Assembly (NCBI GenBank): GCA_021811105.1
Contig: JAJZPM010000041.1
Location: 1 to 35,338 of the forward strand
Direction of reading: 5' to 3'
DNA: 35,338 bases
From: Nitrospirota bacterium
Lineage (GTDB): Bacteria > Nitrospirota > Thermodesulfovibrionia > Thermodesulfovibrionales > UBA6898
The position numbers and the translations under genes were made by a program. The notes under the pieces are model-generated. The model was not told the origin of the DNA. It searched no databases and saw only the letters and a list, made by a program, of their open reading frames with translations. Positions 16,564 to 24,162 of the stretch are shown piece by piece (within the stretch, counting starts at the first letter, position 1; each line of letters begins with the position of its first letter).

Positions 16564-17877
16564 CTACCACGTGTATCCGCTCTCCTCGTGCTGGCTGAGA
16601 TCGAGACCCATGACCTCCTCTTCTTCAGACACGCGGAGTCCGATCGTTTTATTGATGAGTACGAGCAGGACCAGTGTGACCCCAAATGCATAAAGGGCGG
16701 TCACAAGGAGGGAAATGCACTGGACTGCCAGCTGGTGCGGGTTTCCGAAGAAGAGACCGTCGGCGCCGGCGGCATTGATGACCTTCGACGCGAAAAAACC
16801 GACCCCGCAGGTACCCAGGATCCCCCCGATCCCGTGAACTCCGAAGGCGTCGAGGGAATCATCATACCCGAGTCTGCCCTTGAGGTTCAGCGAGGCATAA
16901 CAGACCGCCCCTGCGGAGAGCCCGATCAGGAGGGCGGGCATCGGCCCGACAAACCCTGAGGCCGGGGTAATCGTTGCGAGTCCGGCGATTGCACCGGTTG
17001 CTGCCCCGAACATCGTCGGTTTGCCGCGGTGGAGCCATTCGATGATCACCCACATGAGCGTGGCCGAAACCGCGGCAATATGGGTGGTGACAAAGGCGAC
17101 CGTGCTGAGCCCTCCGGAGGAGAGCGCGCTGCCCGCGTTGAACCCGAACCAACCGAACCAGAGGAGACCGGCCCCCAGGACTGTCAGCGGCAGGTTATGG
17201 GGCGGCATCGGCTCCCGGAGATAGTTTTTTCTCCTTCCCAGGAAGACCGCGGCCGCCAACGCCGAGATCCCGGAGGTGAGGTGGACGACGATTCCGCCCG
17301 CAAAATCCAGCGTGCCGAGGCCCTTCATCCATCCCCCTGCGCCCCATATCCAGTGGGCGACCGGGTCGTAGACGAGAGTCGTCCAGAGGAGAATGAAAAG
17401 CAGGTAGGCCGAAAATTTCATTCTCTCTGCGATCGCACCGCTGATCAGTGCAGGGGTGATGACCGCAAACATCGCCTGGTAGATCATGAACGCCATATGG
17501 GGCACGGTGGGGGCATAGTCCGGGTTCGGCGCAAGTCCGACCCCGCTGAGCCCGATCCAGTCCAGCCCGCCTATGATCCCCTTGATGTCCGGACCGAAGG
17601 AGAGGCTGTAGCCTATCAGTATCCATTGGACGCTCACGACAGCGATTGCGATAAAACTGTGCATGATCGTGCCGAGCACGTTCTTTCTCCTTACCATGCC
17701 GCCGTAGAACATCGCCAGGCCGGGGGTCATAAGCATGACGAGCGCGGCTGAAATAAGGACAAATGCGGTGTCGCCGGAGTCGACTTTTGCATCGGCCTGC
17801 GCAAGTGCACTCAGGGGCGTAAGAAGCAGTATGGCGAGCGCCATAACTATGGCGAAAGGGAAAGGCCTTCTTTTCAT
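16564..17877 (-). CDS. amt: Ammonium transporter (Amt family)
   Basis: An eleven-helix Amt/Rh channel of 437 residues. The start at 17877 has GAGGAG six bases upstream and gives a cleavable signal peptide (to about ALAQA, residue 27), as in many bacterial Amt proteins. Amt hallmarks: DTAFVLISAALVMLMTPGLAMFYGGMVR, the His-containing pore segments DFAGGIVVHLTSG and DDSLDAFGVHGIGGILGT, and the C-terminal regulatory tail GLDLSQHEESGY. It conducts ammonium into the cell and is normally gated by the PII protein GlnK. No glnK is next to it here, which is unusual; PII must be encoded elsewhere. Nitrogen control is supported by a sigma-54-type promoter at 17933-17948. Confidence 0.95.
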   Translation of the reverse strand: MKRRPFPFAIVMALAILLLTPLSALAQADAKVDSGDTAFVLISAALVMLMTPGLAMFYGGMVRRKNVLGTIMHSFIAIAVVSVQWILIGYSLSFGPDIKGIIGGLDWIGLSGVGLAPNPDYAPTVPHMAFMIYQAMFAVITPALISGAIAERMKFSAYLLFILLWTTLVYDPVAHWIWGAGGWMKGLGTLDFAGGIVVHLTSGISALAAAVFLGRRKNYLREPMPPHNLPLTVLGAGLLWFGWFGFNAGSALSSGGLSTVAFVTTHIAAVSATLMWVIIEWLHRGKPTMFGAATGAIAGLATITPASGFVGPMPALLIGLSAGAVCYASLNLKGRLGYDDSLDAFGVHGIGGILGTCGVGFFASKVINAAGADGLFFGNPHQLAVQCISLLVTALYAFGVTLVLLVLINKTIGLRVSEEEEVMGLDLSQHEESGYTW

Positions 17878-17932
17878 TGATGACTCCTCGTATCTCGTAT
17901 TTCGTACGGTGCAGAACGCTTCCGTGAGATTT

Positions 17933-17948
17933 AGCCAAAGGCATGCCA
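17933..17948 (-). promoter_or_regulatory. Sigma-54-type promoter of amt
   Basis: TGGCATGCCTTTGGCT on the minus strand matches TGGCAC-N5-TTGCW with the invariant GG and GC ten bases apart; deviations are one T for C and one G for T. Transcription would start near 17922, 45 bases before the amt ATG. Amt genes are classic NtrC/sigma-54 targets. Confidence 0.55.
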
Positions 17949-18069
17949 GATGCAAAACCCTCTGTTATTGAGGAGTATTTGCCAGACGTGAATTGACGCA
18001 AAGTTACAAAAATGTAGTGGCCTGGCGCTATTTGAGAGACTTTAAGCCGTAAAAACAGAGGGATACTCC

Positions 18070-18093
18070 AGATATGACAATAATGTCATATCT
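18070..18093. promoter_or_regulatory. Perfect inverted repeat upstream of amt (candidate enhancer site)
   Basis: AGATATGACA (18070-18079) and TGTCATATCT (18084-18093) form a perfect 10-base inverted repeat with a 4-base centre. It lies about 125-145 bases upstream of the sigma-54-type promoter, the usual distance for an activator-binding enhancer. It does not match the enteric NtrC consensus. Apart from this and the promoter, I see nothing in 17878-18258. Confidence 0.45.
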
Positions 18094-18258
18094 ACAAAAT
18101 TGTCGCTACTCCGCCGGCCACCCGATACTTTCCTTCCGTTATGGGGACCCAATGCGGCGTTCCGGGTATGGGCGGCCGTCACGGCGTCCTTCCAGCGTTC
18201 CATGTATTCATGCGATAATGGTGCCAGCTGCGCTTGCCTGCCGGGAGTCCGCCTTTCT

Positions 18259-19353
18259 TTAAAGGGTGTCGGAGACCCTCGCGAGCCCGGAAAGAAAGGA
18301 CCCCACAAGTTCAGGATTGAAATCCTTGTTTGCCCCCTCTTTCAGCAGTCCCGTCACGGTCCGGACGTCGAGCGACTGCCGGTAGGGCCTTTCGGTCCGC
18401 AGTGCATCAAAAAAATCGGCTACTGTGACCATCTGGCTGACAATATGCTGCTTCCGGCTCATCCGCTTTGTGTCAGGATAGCCGCTGCCGTTGTATTTCA
18501 TGTGATGTTCGAATGCGACGATCGGTGCGAGCGGCGGGACATCCTTCATCCTCGACAGGTAGATGGCTCCGTGGATCGGATGCTTTTTCATTTCGAGCCA
18601 TTCTTCGGGAGTAAGGGCCGATTTTTTTTCCAGCACCTCGGCGGGGACGAACATCTTGCCGACGTCGTGGAGAAGACCGGCCAGGCCGATGTCGTGAAGG
18701 TCTTCCCCTCTGATTCCCAGGGCCTCTGCCTGGAAGAGGGTGAGCACGGCAACATTGGTCGCATGAATATACGTATATTCGCTGTGAGATTTCACGGGAC
18801 TGACGATGCGGAGAACGTTTATCTCTTTTTTCAGGGTCGAAATGAAGTCGAGCACCGCGTCCTCCAGGCTCACAATGTCGAGCCGTTTGAACCGGGAAAA
18901 CCCCTGAAAAGAGCTCTTTACTTTCGACAATCCCTTATTCAGAAGCGCGGCGGCATCGGTGCCGGAGGACTTGAGTTTTATCTCGACGATGCCGACCGAG
19001 ATATTGGGGCTCGGGGTAACTTCGCCGCGGGAGGCCAATCCGGCAATGAACTGTCTGAATTCCTCGATGTCCGTCCCTTTCCTTATTACAATCTTTTCGA
19101 TCTTTTTCTTCCTGAGCCGTTTGAGGAAGTTTGCCACCGAGAAGCTCTTTTCAAGGAAGGGAGTGTCGTTTACGATGAGACTCTCTCCGATCATGAGGAA
19201 ACTGACGGAACCTTCGACAAAAAGGTCTTCCAGCAGTGCGGCCGCCTTTTCGGCGTACTCGGCAAAGACCGGGTGCTGCTCCGAATAAAGCGTGCAGCCC
19301 GACAGGGCGGTCATGACATGAGAGACGAACTCAGAGACCTTTGTTTGCAGCAT
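18259..19353 (-). CDS. HD-GYP domain protein (c-di-GMP phosphodiesterase type)
   Basis: 364 residues. Residues about 10-110 form a module also present in the HEAT-repeat protein upstream (LY..HP, SLIVND, KIVIRKGTDIEEF). Residues about 180-350 are an HD-GYP domain: HATNVAVL, HD at 229-230 with Lys233 (LLHDVGK), His258, HH283-284 and GYP at 291-293, then VADFFDALRTERPYR. HD-GYP proteins hydrolyse cyclic di-GMP (some cGAMP) using a two- or three-iron centre. The site looks complete, with Asn in place of the common Asp before GSGYP. The start overlaps the end of the HEAT-repeat gene by 23 bases, so the two are translationally linked and probably work together. Confidence 0.88.
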   Translation of the reverse strand: MLQTKVSEFVSHVMTALSGCTLYSEQHPVFAEYAEKAAALLEDLFVEGSVSFLMIGESLIVNDTPFLEKSFSVANFLKRLRKKKIEKIVIRKGTDIEEFRQFIAGLASRGEVTPSPNISVGIVEIKLKSSGTDAAALLNKGLSKVKSSFQGFSRFKRLDIVSLEDAVLDFISTLKKEINVLRIVSPVKSHSEYTYIHATNVAVLTLFQAEALGIRGEDLHDIGLAGLLHDVGKMFVPAEVLEKKSALTPEEWLEMKKHPIHGAIYLSRMKDVPPLAPIVAFEHHMKYNGSGYPDTKRMSRKQHIVSQMVTVADFFDALRTERPYRQSLDVRTVTGLLKEGANKDFNPELVGSFLSGLARVSDTL

Positions 19354-21526
19354 TATCTTCGCCGCCCCTCAGGAGGCTGCAGGTGATGGACCGTATCTCT
19401 TCGTTTCTCGATTTCATGCCGATGTCGAGTAGGGGCGCGATGCGCTCGCGCGGGTAATTCTTCAGGCTCCTGAATATCTCCACTTTCAGTTCTTCAAAGG
19501 AGGAGCGGTAGAGCAGCGTTGTCGACCTGCAGAGTTTCACGAGCGCGTCGATCGCGGCCGGGTCCCCTATCTCGCCGAGCGCCCGCACTGCGGGTATCCG
19601 GTAGTACGACTCGGTCCCGAAGAGGTCCCTCTTCCTGAGCATGTCGACGAGATCCGGGACCGCGTCGGAACACCGGTGCACGCCTGCGAGCTTTATCGCC
19701 TGCTCCCTCAACCGGGGATCCCGGCTTTGCAGCTGCAGCCTGATATGGGAGAATGCATCAGGCGTTTTAAGGTCGAGAAGGGCCTTTACGGCCTCCACGC
19801 ATATCTTGCCGTTCTTGTTCTTTGCGAATTTCCGTATGTAGTTGGCATACTTTACCCCGCCTGCTTCCCGCAGCAGATAGATCATGTTCCGCAAGACATA
19901 CCAGCGGTCGTCGTCCAGTCTTTTCGCGGCTTCCTCCGCTACGTCGCTTCCCATGGCCGACAGCAGCTGAAGGTAGAATTTCCTGATCGAGGCGTCTTCC
20001 TCAGCGGCAAGGGCCTCGAAGAGGCGGTCTAGCAGATGGCGTTTTTGCACGTTTGCGAGACGGAAGACGCCTTCCCTGTCATGTCTGCCCCAGAGCCTGA
20101 TCGCGTCCATGAACTTGTCGATGAACGCCTCGGAGCGGAAGAAGTACTCTATCATGCTCCCGGCCTCGTCCCTGAATCTGCCGGCCAGCGACTGGGTGTA
20201 GACGACATTGTAAATTTCCGACACCTCGCTGAATCGCCCTGTCTCGAGAAAATCCTCGGCAAATTCGGATATCCGGGTGAGGGATGCAAGATAATCGTCC
20301 CTGTCCCGGGAGTCCGCGTCGAGCAGTTCGAGGGCGATCTCCGCGAATCTCCGCTCAATAGTCCCATCCCTGAGTTCCTCCCCCAGTCCTTTCGTGATGA
20401 CCGGTAGCGGCGCCCTGGTGGCGCTCATCATTCTGTCGAGTTCATTCTGGTAGTCGGCATTCACGAATGACTTGAAATGGTCACCCTCGAGGAGGTCGGT
20501 GATATTCTGGTCTATCTCGATATCGTCGAAAAAGGCCTTCTTTTCATGCGAAAGCTTCTCGAAGAAATCGCCTTCAGTCTGTGTGCTTTTCAGTTTGTCG
20601 AGCAGGTTCCTGACACTATCCGGGATTATGGATGGGTTTTCCTTTAAGACCGCTGTTATCTTTTCTATATCTCGTGGAGAGAGTTCGCCCAGAAGTTTTT
20701 CGGCCTCGATCGCTTCTACCGACGGATGACTAAGTGCCCTTCTCAGGAATTGCTGCTTGAGTTCAGGACTGAGATTGCTGACCAGCGACAGGAACCTGCT
20801 GAAAAACTCGCTCCTGATCCCTGGGTGTTCTTTCCTCCTGAGATAGGAGGTGATGACCCGGTCGTATGTCTCGTCTGCTGCTTCGGAGGGTACCTGTTTG
20901 TTGACGAAGAGGGCGATATCTTCGGGCGCGGCATTCAGAATTAGCCCCTCGGCGTCGCTGTCAGCCAGCTTCCCTTCGACGAGGCCCGAGACATAATTTT
21001 CCCAGAGCCCGATATCTACGTCGTCCTCCCGGCGGCGGCCTTCGGCAAAAGAAAGCCTGGATACGTCGAGGGGGATGAGCATAATGTGATGAAGCCCCTT
21101 TCTTTCGGCGAGCTCGGCGACTGTCTTCCCGGTCGCGGGGTCTTTGGAGATGATGATTTCATGGAGGTCCAGGAGTTCCTCAAGAGTGGTTCCGGCCCTG
21201 AAGGAAACGGCAGCGATCCCTTTACCGTGAAGGCTGAGGGCGAACTCCCTGAAGACAGGATTTTTCCTGTCGAGGATGTTGTCGTCGATAATGAGGCTGT
21301 CTTTGGCGATCCCAAGGGTTATGCTGTTACGGAACTCAAAGAGCTTTCCGAGAAAGCCGAAGGCCCTCTCGATCGACTCACGCGTGATCGGGTGTTCCCT
21401 GGGATAAAGCCCGACACTTCTCCTGGAGATATTCAGTTCGATGATCGCATCGGAAAGCAGTTTGGCATCGATCGGAATTTTTTCCCGGTTGCCTTCTGTT
21501 GCAGTATGATTGGTTCCCTCACCCAA
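19331..21526 (-). CDS. HEAT-repeat protein with N-terminal module shared with the HD-GYP protein
   Basis: 731 residues, mostly helical, no signal peptide or membrane segment. Residues about 20-125 resemble the N-terminus of the downstream HD-GYP protein (LYPREHPITRES, DSLIIDDNIL, VSFRAGTTLEEL). The middle is a long helical region without a recognised domain. From about residue 530 to 710 there are PBS-lyase-type HEAT repeats (RWYVLRNMIYLLREAG, KICVEAVKALLDLK, RLREQAIKLAGVHR, YRIPAVRALGEIGDPAAIDALVKL), usually protein-binding scaffolds. The start is a TTG at 21526 with CAGGGA upstream. It forms an operon with the HD-GYP gene. A scaffold or sensor role in c-di-GMP signalling is inferred. Confidence 0.75.
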   Translation of the reverse strand: MGEGTNHTATEGNREKIPIDAKLLSDAIIELNISRRSVGLYPREHPITRESIERAFGFLGKLFEFRNSITLGIAKDSLIIDDNILDRKNPVFREFALSLHGKGIAAVSFRAGTTLEELLDLHEIIISKDPATGKTVAELAERKGLHHIMLIPLDVSRLSFAEGRRREDDVDIGLWENYVSGLVEGKLADSDAEGLILNAAPEDIALFVNKQVPSEAADETYDRVITSYLRRKEHPGIRSEFFSRFLSLVSNLSPELKQQFLRRALSHPSVEAIEAEKLLGELSPRDIEKITAVLKENPSIIPDSVRNLLDKLKSTQTEGDFFEKLSHEKKAFFDDIEIDQNITDLLEGDHFKSFVNADYQNELDRMMSATRAPLPVITKGLGEELRDGTIERRFAEIALELLDADSRDRDDYLASLTRISEFAEDFLETGRFSEVSEIYNVVYTQSLAGRFRDEAGSMIEYFFRSEAFIDKFMDAIRLWGRHDREGVFRLANVQKRHLLDRLFEALAAEEDASIRKFYLQLLSAMGSDVAEEAAKRLDDDRWYVLRNMIYLLREAGGVKYANYIRKFAKNKNGKICVEAVKALLDLKTPDAFSHIRLQLQSRDPRLREQAIKLAGVHRCSDAVPDLVDMLRKRDLFGTESYYRIPAVRALGEIGDPAAIDALVKLCRSTTLLYRSSFEELKVEIFRSLKNYPRERIAPLLDIGMKSRNEEIRSITCSLLRGGEDNAANKGL

Positions 21527-21695
21527 CTCCGTTGTCCCTGCATGGTAATGATACGGTATTCTTTCTTTTTGCGCAAGCCTGGGAGGCCGTGTCTCTGCGG
21601 CAGGGTTCTTGACAACAATGCTCTTGGCAGCACCGATCCGGGGCGGTACAATAGGCCATCGGTAAATTCATTTGTCAGGGGGCATCGAGAAACGC

Positions 21696-22889
21696 ATGGT
21701 TCAGATAGAGGATATACGCAGGGCCGCGGACAGGATTGGCGCCTTTGTCCACAAGACTCCCTTGATCCGTTCGGACTCCTTCAGCAGACTGACCGGGGCC
21801 GAGGTATATCTAAAGGCCGAAAACCTTCAAAAGACCGGTTCCTTCAAGGTCAGGGGAGCTTTCAACAAGATCATGGAAGTAAGGAACGACAGGGTGGTTG
21901 CCGCATCGATGGGAAACCATGCACAGGGCGTTGCTTTTGCCGCCGGGAGGCTGGGGAAGTCCGCAAAGATAGTGATGCCGGTGACCGCGCCGATCGTCAA
22001 ACAGGAAGCGACAGAGGGATACGGCGCCGAGGTCGTGCTTTTCGGCGAAAGTTTCGCCGAGGCGCTGGAATATGCCCGCTCGCAAAAGGGGTATGAATTT
22101 ATCCATGCCTTTGACGACGAAGGGATAATTGCGGGTCAGGGTACGGTCGGGATGGAAATCGCCGCGGATATGGCTGATGCGGACTGCGTTTTGGTTCCGG
22201 TCGGGGGCGGCGGCCTAATTGCGGGGGTCGCTGTTGTGATGAAGGCCCTGTCTCCGAAGACCAGGGTCATCGGGGTGCAGGCTGCTGCGGCGCCGTCGGC
22301 TTTCGTCTCTTTTAACGAAAGGAAGATTTCCGGCCGGGCGCCTCTGCCGACGATCGCAGACGGGATCGCGGTCGGTCAGGTGGGTGAGAAGTCCTTCGGC
22401 ATCATTGCCGGCAATGTGGATGACATGGTCCTGGTCGAAGAAGACGCGGTTGCGATGTCCATTCTCTATTTTCTCGAGAGGAAGAAGCTCGTGGTCGAGG
22501 GCGCAGGCGCTGTGCCTTTGGCGGCCTTGTTCGGGAACAGGGAGAGATTTTCCGGCAAAAAAGTCGTGCTCGTCATAAGCGGGGGCAATATCGACTTCAC
22601 TCTTATCGACAGGATCATCCATAAAGGGCTTGTGACGAGCGGGAGGATAGGAGTGTTCGAGGTGACCGTGGACGACGTGCCGGGGAGGCTGCATACGCTG
22701 TCGGGGATTATCGCCGGCCGGCGGGGGAATATCCTGAATGTGGTCCATGAAAGACTCGCCCATGATCTGCCCGTGGTCAAGACGAAGGTCATCTTCACCG
22801 TTGAAACGAGAGGGAAGGGGCACCTCGACGAAATCCTTGCCGACCTCGCGGCACAGGGGTTTGAGTTCAAAAAGAGGAACGGGGCCTGA
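21696..22889 (+). CDS. ilvA: Threonine ammonia-lyase (threonine dehydratase) with ACT domain
   Basis: PLP-dependent deamination of threonine to 2-oxobutanoate, for isoleucine synthesis or catabolism. 397 residues from the ATG at 21696; a TTG at 21672 is also possible and ribosome signals do not decide. The PLP lysine is Lys51 in GSFKVRGAFNK, the phosphate-binding loop is VPVGGGGLIAGVA and SGGNIDF closes the cofactor site. Residues about 325-395 are a single ACT domain (GRIGVFEVTVDDVPGRLHTL). One ACT domain and about 400 residues fit the shorter TdcB/IlvA2 class rather than the 514-residue E. coli IlvA with two ACT-like domains. ilvA or tdcB would both be fair symbols. Confidence 0.9.
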   Translation: MVQIEDIRRAADRIGAFVHKTPLIRSDSFSRLTGAEVYLKAENLQKTGSFKVRGAFNKIMEVRNDRVVAASMGNHAQGVAFAAGRLGKSAKIVMPVTAPIVKQEATEGYGAEVVLFGESFAEALEYARSQKGYEFIHAFDDEGIIAGQGTVGMEIAADMADADCVLVPVGGGGLIAGVAVVMKALSPKTRVIGVQAAAAPSAFVSFNERKISGRAPLPTIADGIAVGQVGEKSFGIIAGNVDDMVLVEEDAVAMSILYFLERKKLVVEGAGAVPLAALFGNRERFSGKKVVLVISGGNIDFTLIDRIIHKGLVTSGRIGVFEVTVDDVPGRLHTLSGIIAGRRGNILNVVHERLAHDLPVVKTKVIFTVETRGKGHLDEILADLAAQGFEFKKRNGA

Positions 22890-23053
22890 CCGTCGCCCTC
22901 CCATTCTACGGGTCGCTCAAATGCGGCAATTTCCTTTTCGGGGCTTCGGACCATCGTTGACAAAGCCGACTGCTATGATAAGCTTCTATCAGAGGGAGAC
23001 GCCTGCATGGCGATGCGCGCAGTCCCTACCCAACGCCAAAGGAGGAGAAAACG

Positions 23054-23644
23054 ATGTCTTATGTTGCAAAAGATTACAGCAAACTGATAGGGATGGCGGG
23101 ATTCAGCGAAACGCTCCTGAAGAACCATTTTACCCTGTATCAGGGGTATGTGACGAACACGAACAAGGCGCTCGATATTTTGGACCAGATGCTGAAAGAC
23201 GGCAAGACGGGTGTGCCTGAGTATGCGGAAATCAAGAGGAGGCTCGGGTGGGAGTTCAACGGCATGAGGCTGCATGAGTATTATTTCGAAAATCTCGGCG
23301 GCAAGGCTCCCCTCGACAAGTACGGCCCTCTGGGCAAGCAGATGCAGTGCGATTTCGGCAGCTATGAGATGTGGGAGAAGGATTTCAGGGCAACAGGGTC
23401 GATGCGGGGCATCGGATGGGCGGTGCTGTATCAGGACAGCGTGAACCGGAGACTCTTCAACTTCTGGATAAACGAGCACGATGTTTCGCATCCCGCCGGG
23501 TGCGCGCCGATACTGATCATGGATGTATTTGAACATGCCTTTATGATCGATTACGGGCTGAAGAGGGCCGATTATATCGAATCGTTCTTCAAGAACATCG
23601 ACTGGGCGGCGGCCGGGTCGAGGGTGCTGGGAAAGGAGGAATAA
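23054..23644 (+). CDS. sodB: Superoxide dismutase (Fe/Mn)
   Basis: Disproportionates superoxide to oxygen and peroxide in the cytoplasm. 196 residues, normal for the family. Metal ligands are His25 (KNHFTLYQGY), His74 (MRLHEYYFENLGG), Asp157 and His161 (DVFEHAF). WAVLYQD stands where WAVLYYD is common. Metal choice (Fe or Mn) cannot be read with confidence; several Gln/Gly markers differ from E. coli SodB. AAAGGAGGAG gives a strong start. The stop codon overlaps the next ATG (TAATG), so the DsrC-like protein is translationally coupled to it. The gap 22890-23053 contains TTGACA at 22957 but no properly spaced -10. Confidence 0.93.
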   Translation: MSYVAKDYSKLIGMAGFSETLLKNHFTLYQGYVTNTNKALDILDQMLKDGKTGVPEYAEIKRRLGWEFNGMRLHEYYFENLGGKAPLDKYGPLGKQMQCDFGSYEMWEKDFRATGSMRGIGWAVLYQDSVNRRLFNFWINEHDVSHPAGCAPILIMDVFEHAFMIDYGLKRADYIESFFKNIDWAAAGSRVLGKEE

Positions 23645-23988
23645 TGGCGGACATGGAAATTGGCGGCCGCCAGGTCACTGTGGATGATGAAGGGTATCTT
23701 GTCAGCATGGACGACTGGAACGAAAAAGTGGCATGCGCGCTCGCGGAGCAGGAGGGCATCGACGAACTGACGGATGACAGGATGGCGATCATCAGGTTCA
23801 TGCGGGACTATTACAAACAGTACAACTACTTCCCGATCCTGGGGTCGGTCTGTCTTCATGTTCACCAGCCCGACAAGTGCGTGAAGCAGGAATTTATGCA
23901 CCCTCTCAAGGCATGGAAGATCGCGGGACTTCCCAAGCCTCCGGATGTTGTTCTCGCCTATCTGAACTACGGCCAGGTGCCGACGTAG
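23644..23988 (+). CDS. DsrC/TusE-like protein lacking both redox cysteines
   Basis: 114 residues of the DsrC/TusE/DsvC fold: EIGGRQVTVDDEGYLVSMDDWNEKVA at the N-terminus, LTDDRMAIIRFMRDYYKQYN in the middle and KIAGLPKP near the end. True DsrC carries sulfur on a C-terminal arm with Cys in ACxxAGLPKPTGCV. Here the first Cys is Trp91 and the second Val102, followed by an 11-residue tail ending YGQVPT. It cannot form the usual DsrC trisulfide. Cysteine-free homologues of DsrC have been described as regulatory (Rsp-type) proteins. Other cysteines (29-31 region, 69 region, 78 region) remain in the domain. Coupling to superoxide dismutase suggests a stress or redox-regulatory role. Confidence 0.85.
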   Translation: MADMEIGGRQVTVDDEGYLVSMDDWNEKVACALAEQEGIDELTDDRMAIIRFMRDYYKQYNYFPILGSVCLHVHQPDKCVKQEFMHPLKAWKIAGLPKPPDVVLAYLNYGQVPT

Positions 23989-23999
23989 AATGTCGCAGG

Positions 24000-24040
24000 A
24001 AAAACCCCCTCAGCCCGGACGGGTTGAGGGGATTTTTCTT
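24000..24040. terminator. Bidirectional intrinsic terminator
   Basis: CCCCTCAGCCC (24006-24016) pairs with GGGTTGAGGGG (24021-24031) with one G-T pair and a 4-base loop. AAAAA before and TTTTT after provide U-tracts in both directions. It ends the superoxide dismutase operon on the plus strand and the small peptide gene on the minus strand. Confidence 0.85.
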
Positions 24041-24056
24041 GTAAGGCATATTTACG

Positions 24057-24119
24057 TTAGCAGGAACTCTTGCATTTGCAGGTCGTCGCACATTTCTTCT
24101 GGACCTTCTTTATCGTCAT
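24057..24119 (-). CDS. Putative Cys-rich RiPP precursor peptide (20 aa)
   Basis: A 20-codon frame with a good Shine-Dalgarno (AAAGGA about 10 bases before ATG). The peptide starts MTIKKVQ and ends KKCATTCKCKSSC, with cysteines 10, 14, 16 and 20 and six lysines, then a TAA stop. It lies 43 bases after the radical SAM/SPASM gene. A promoter inside the 3' end of that gene and a strong terminator 16 bases after the stop make it a complete transcription unit. The basic, four-cysteine tail could be a thioether-crosslinked RiPP core or a metal-binding peptide. There is hardly any leader, which is odd for a RiPP. No TGA (selenocysteine) is involved. Confidence 0.6.
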   Translation of the reverse strand: MTIKKVQKKCATTCKCKSSC

Positions 24120-24147
24120 AGCCACACCGTCCTTTCGTAGGAGGATT

Positions 24148-24162
24148 GCGGCTTCACGCCGC
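24148..24162 (-). promoter_or_regulatory. Hairpin in the leader of the 20-aa peptide gene
   Basis: GCGGC and GCCGC form a 5-base stem with a 5-base loop immediately after the stop codon of the radical SAM gene. It would form the 5' end of a transcript starting near 24166 and may stabilise it. Confidence 0.4.

Noticed and set aside
18100-19386. 428-codon plus-strand frame opposite the HD-GYP gene
   Set aside because: The opposite strand carries all HD-GYP motifs in frame; this is its shadow.
22957-22979. Promoter for superoxide dismutase from TTGACA and TATGAT
   Set aside because: The spacer is only 11 bases, too short for sigma-70 promoters.
24057-24119. Selenocysteine-containing peptide at the second radical SAM locus
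   Set aside because: The frame ends in TAA and has no internal TGA; all thiols are ordinary cysteine codons.
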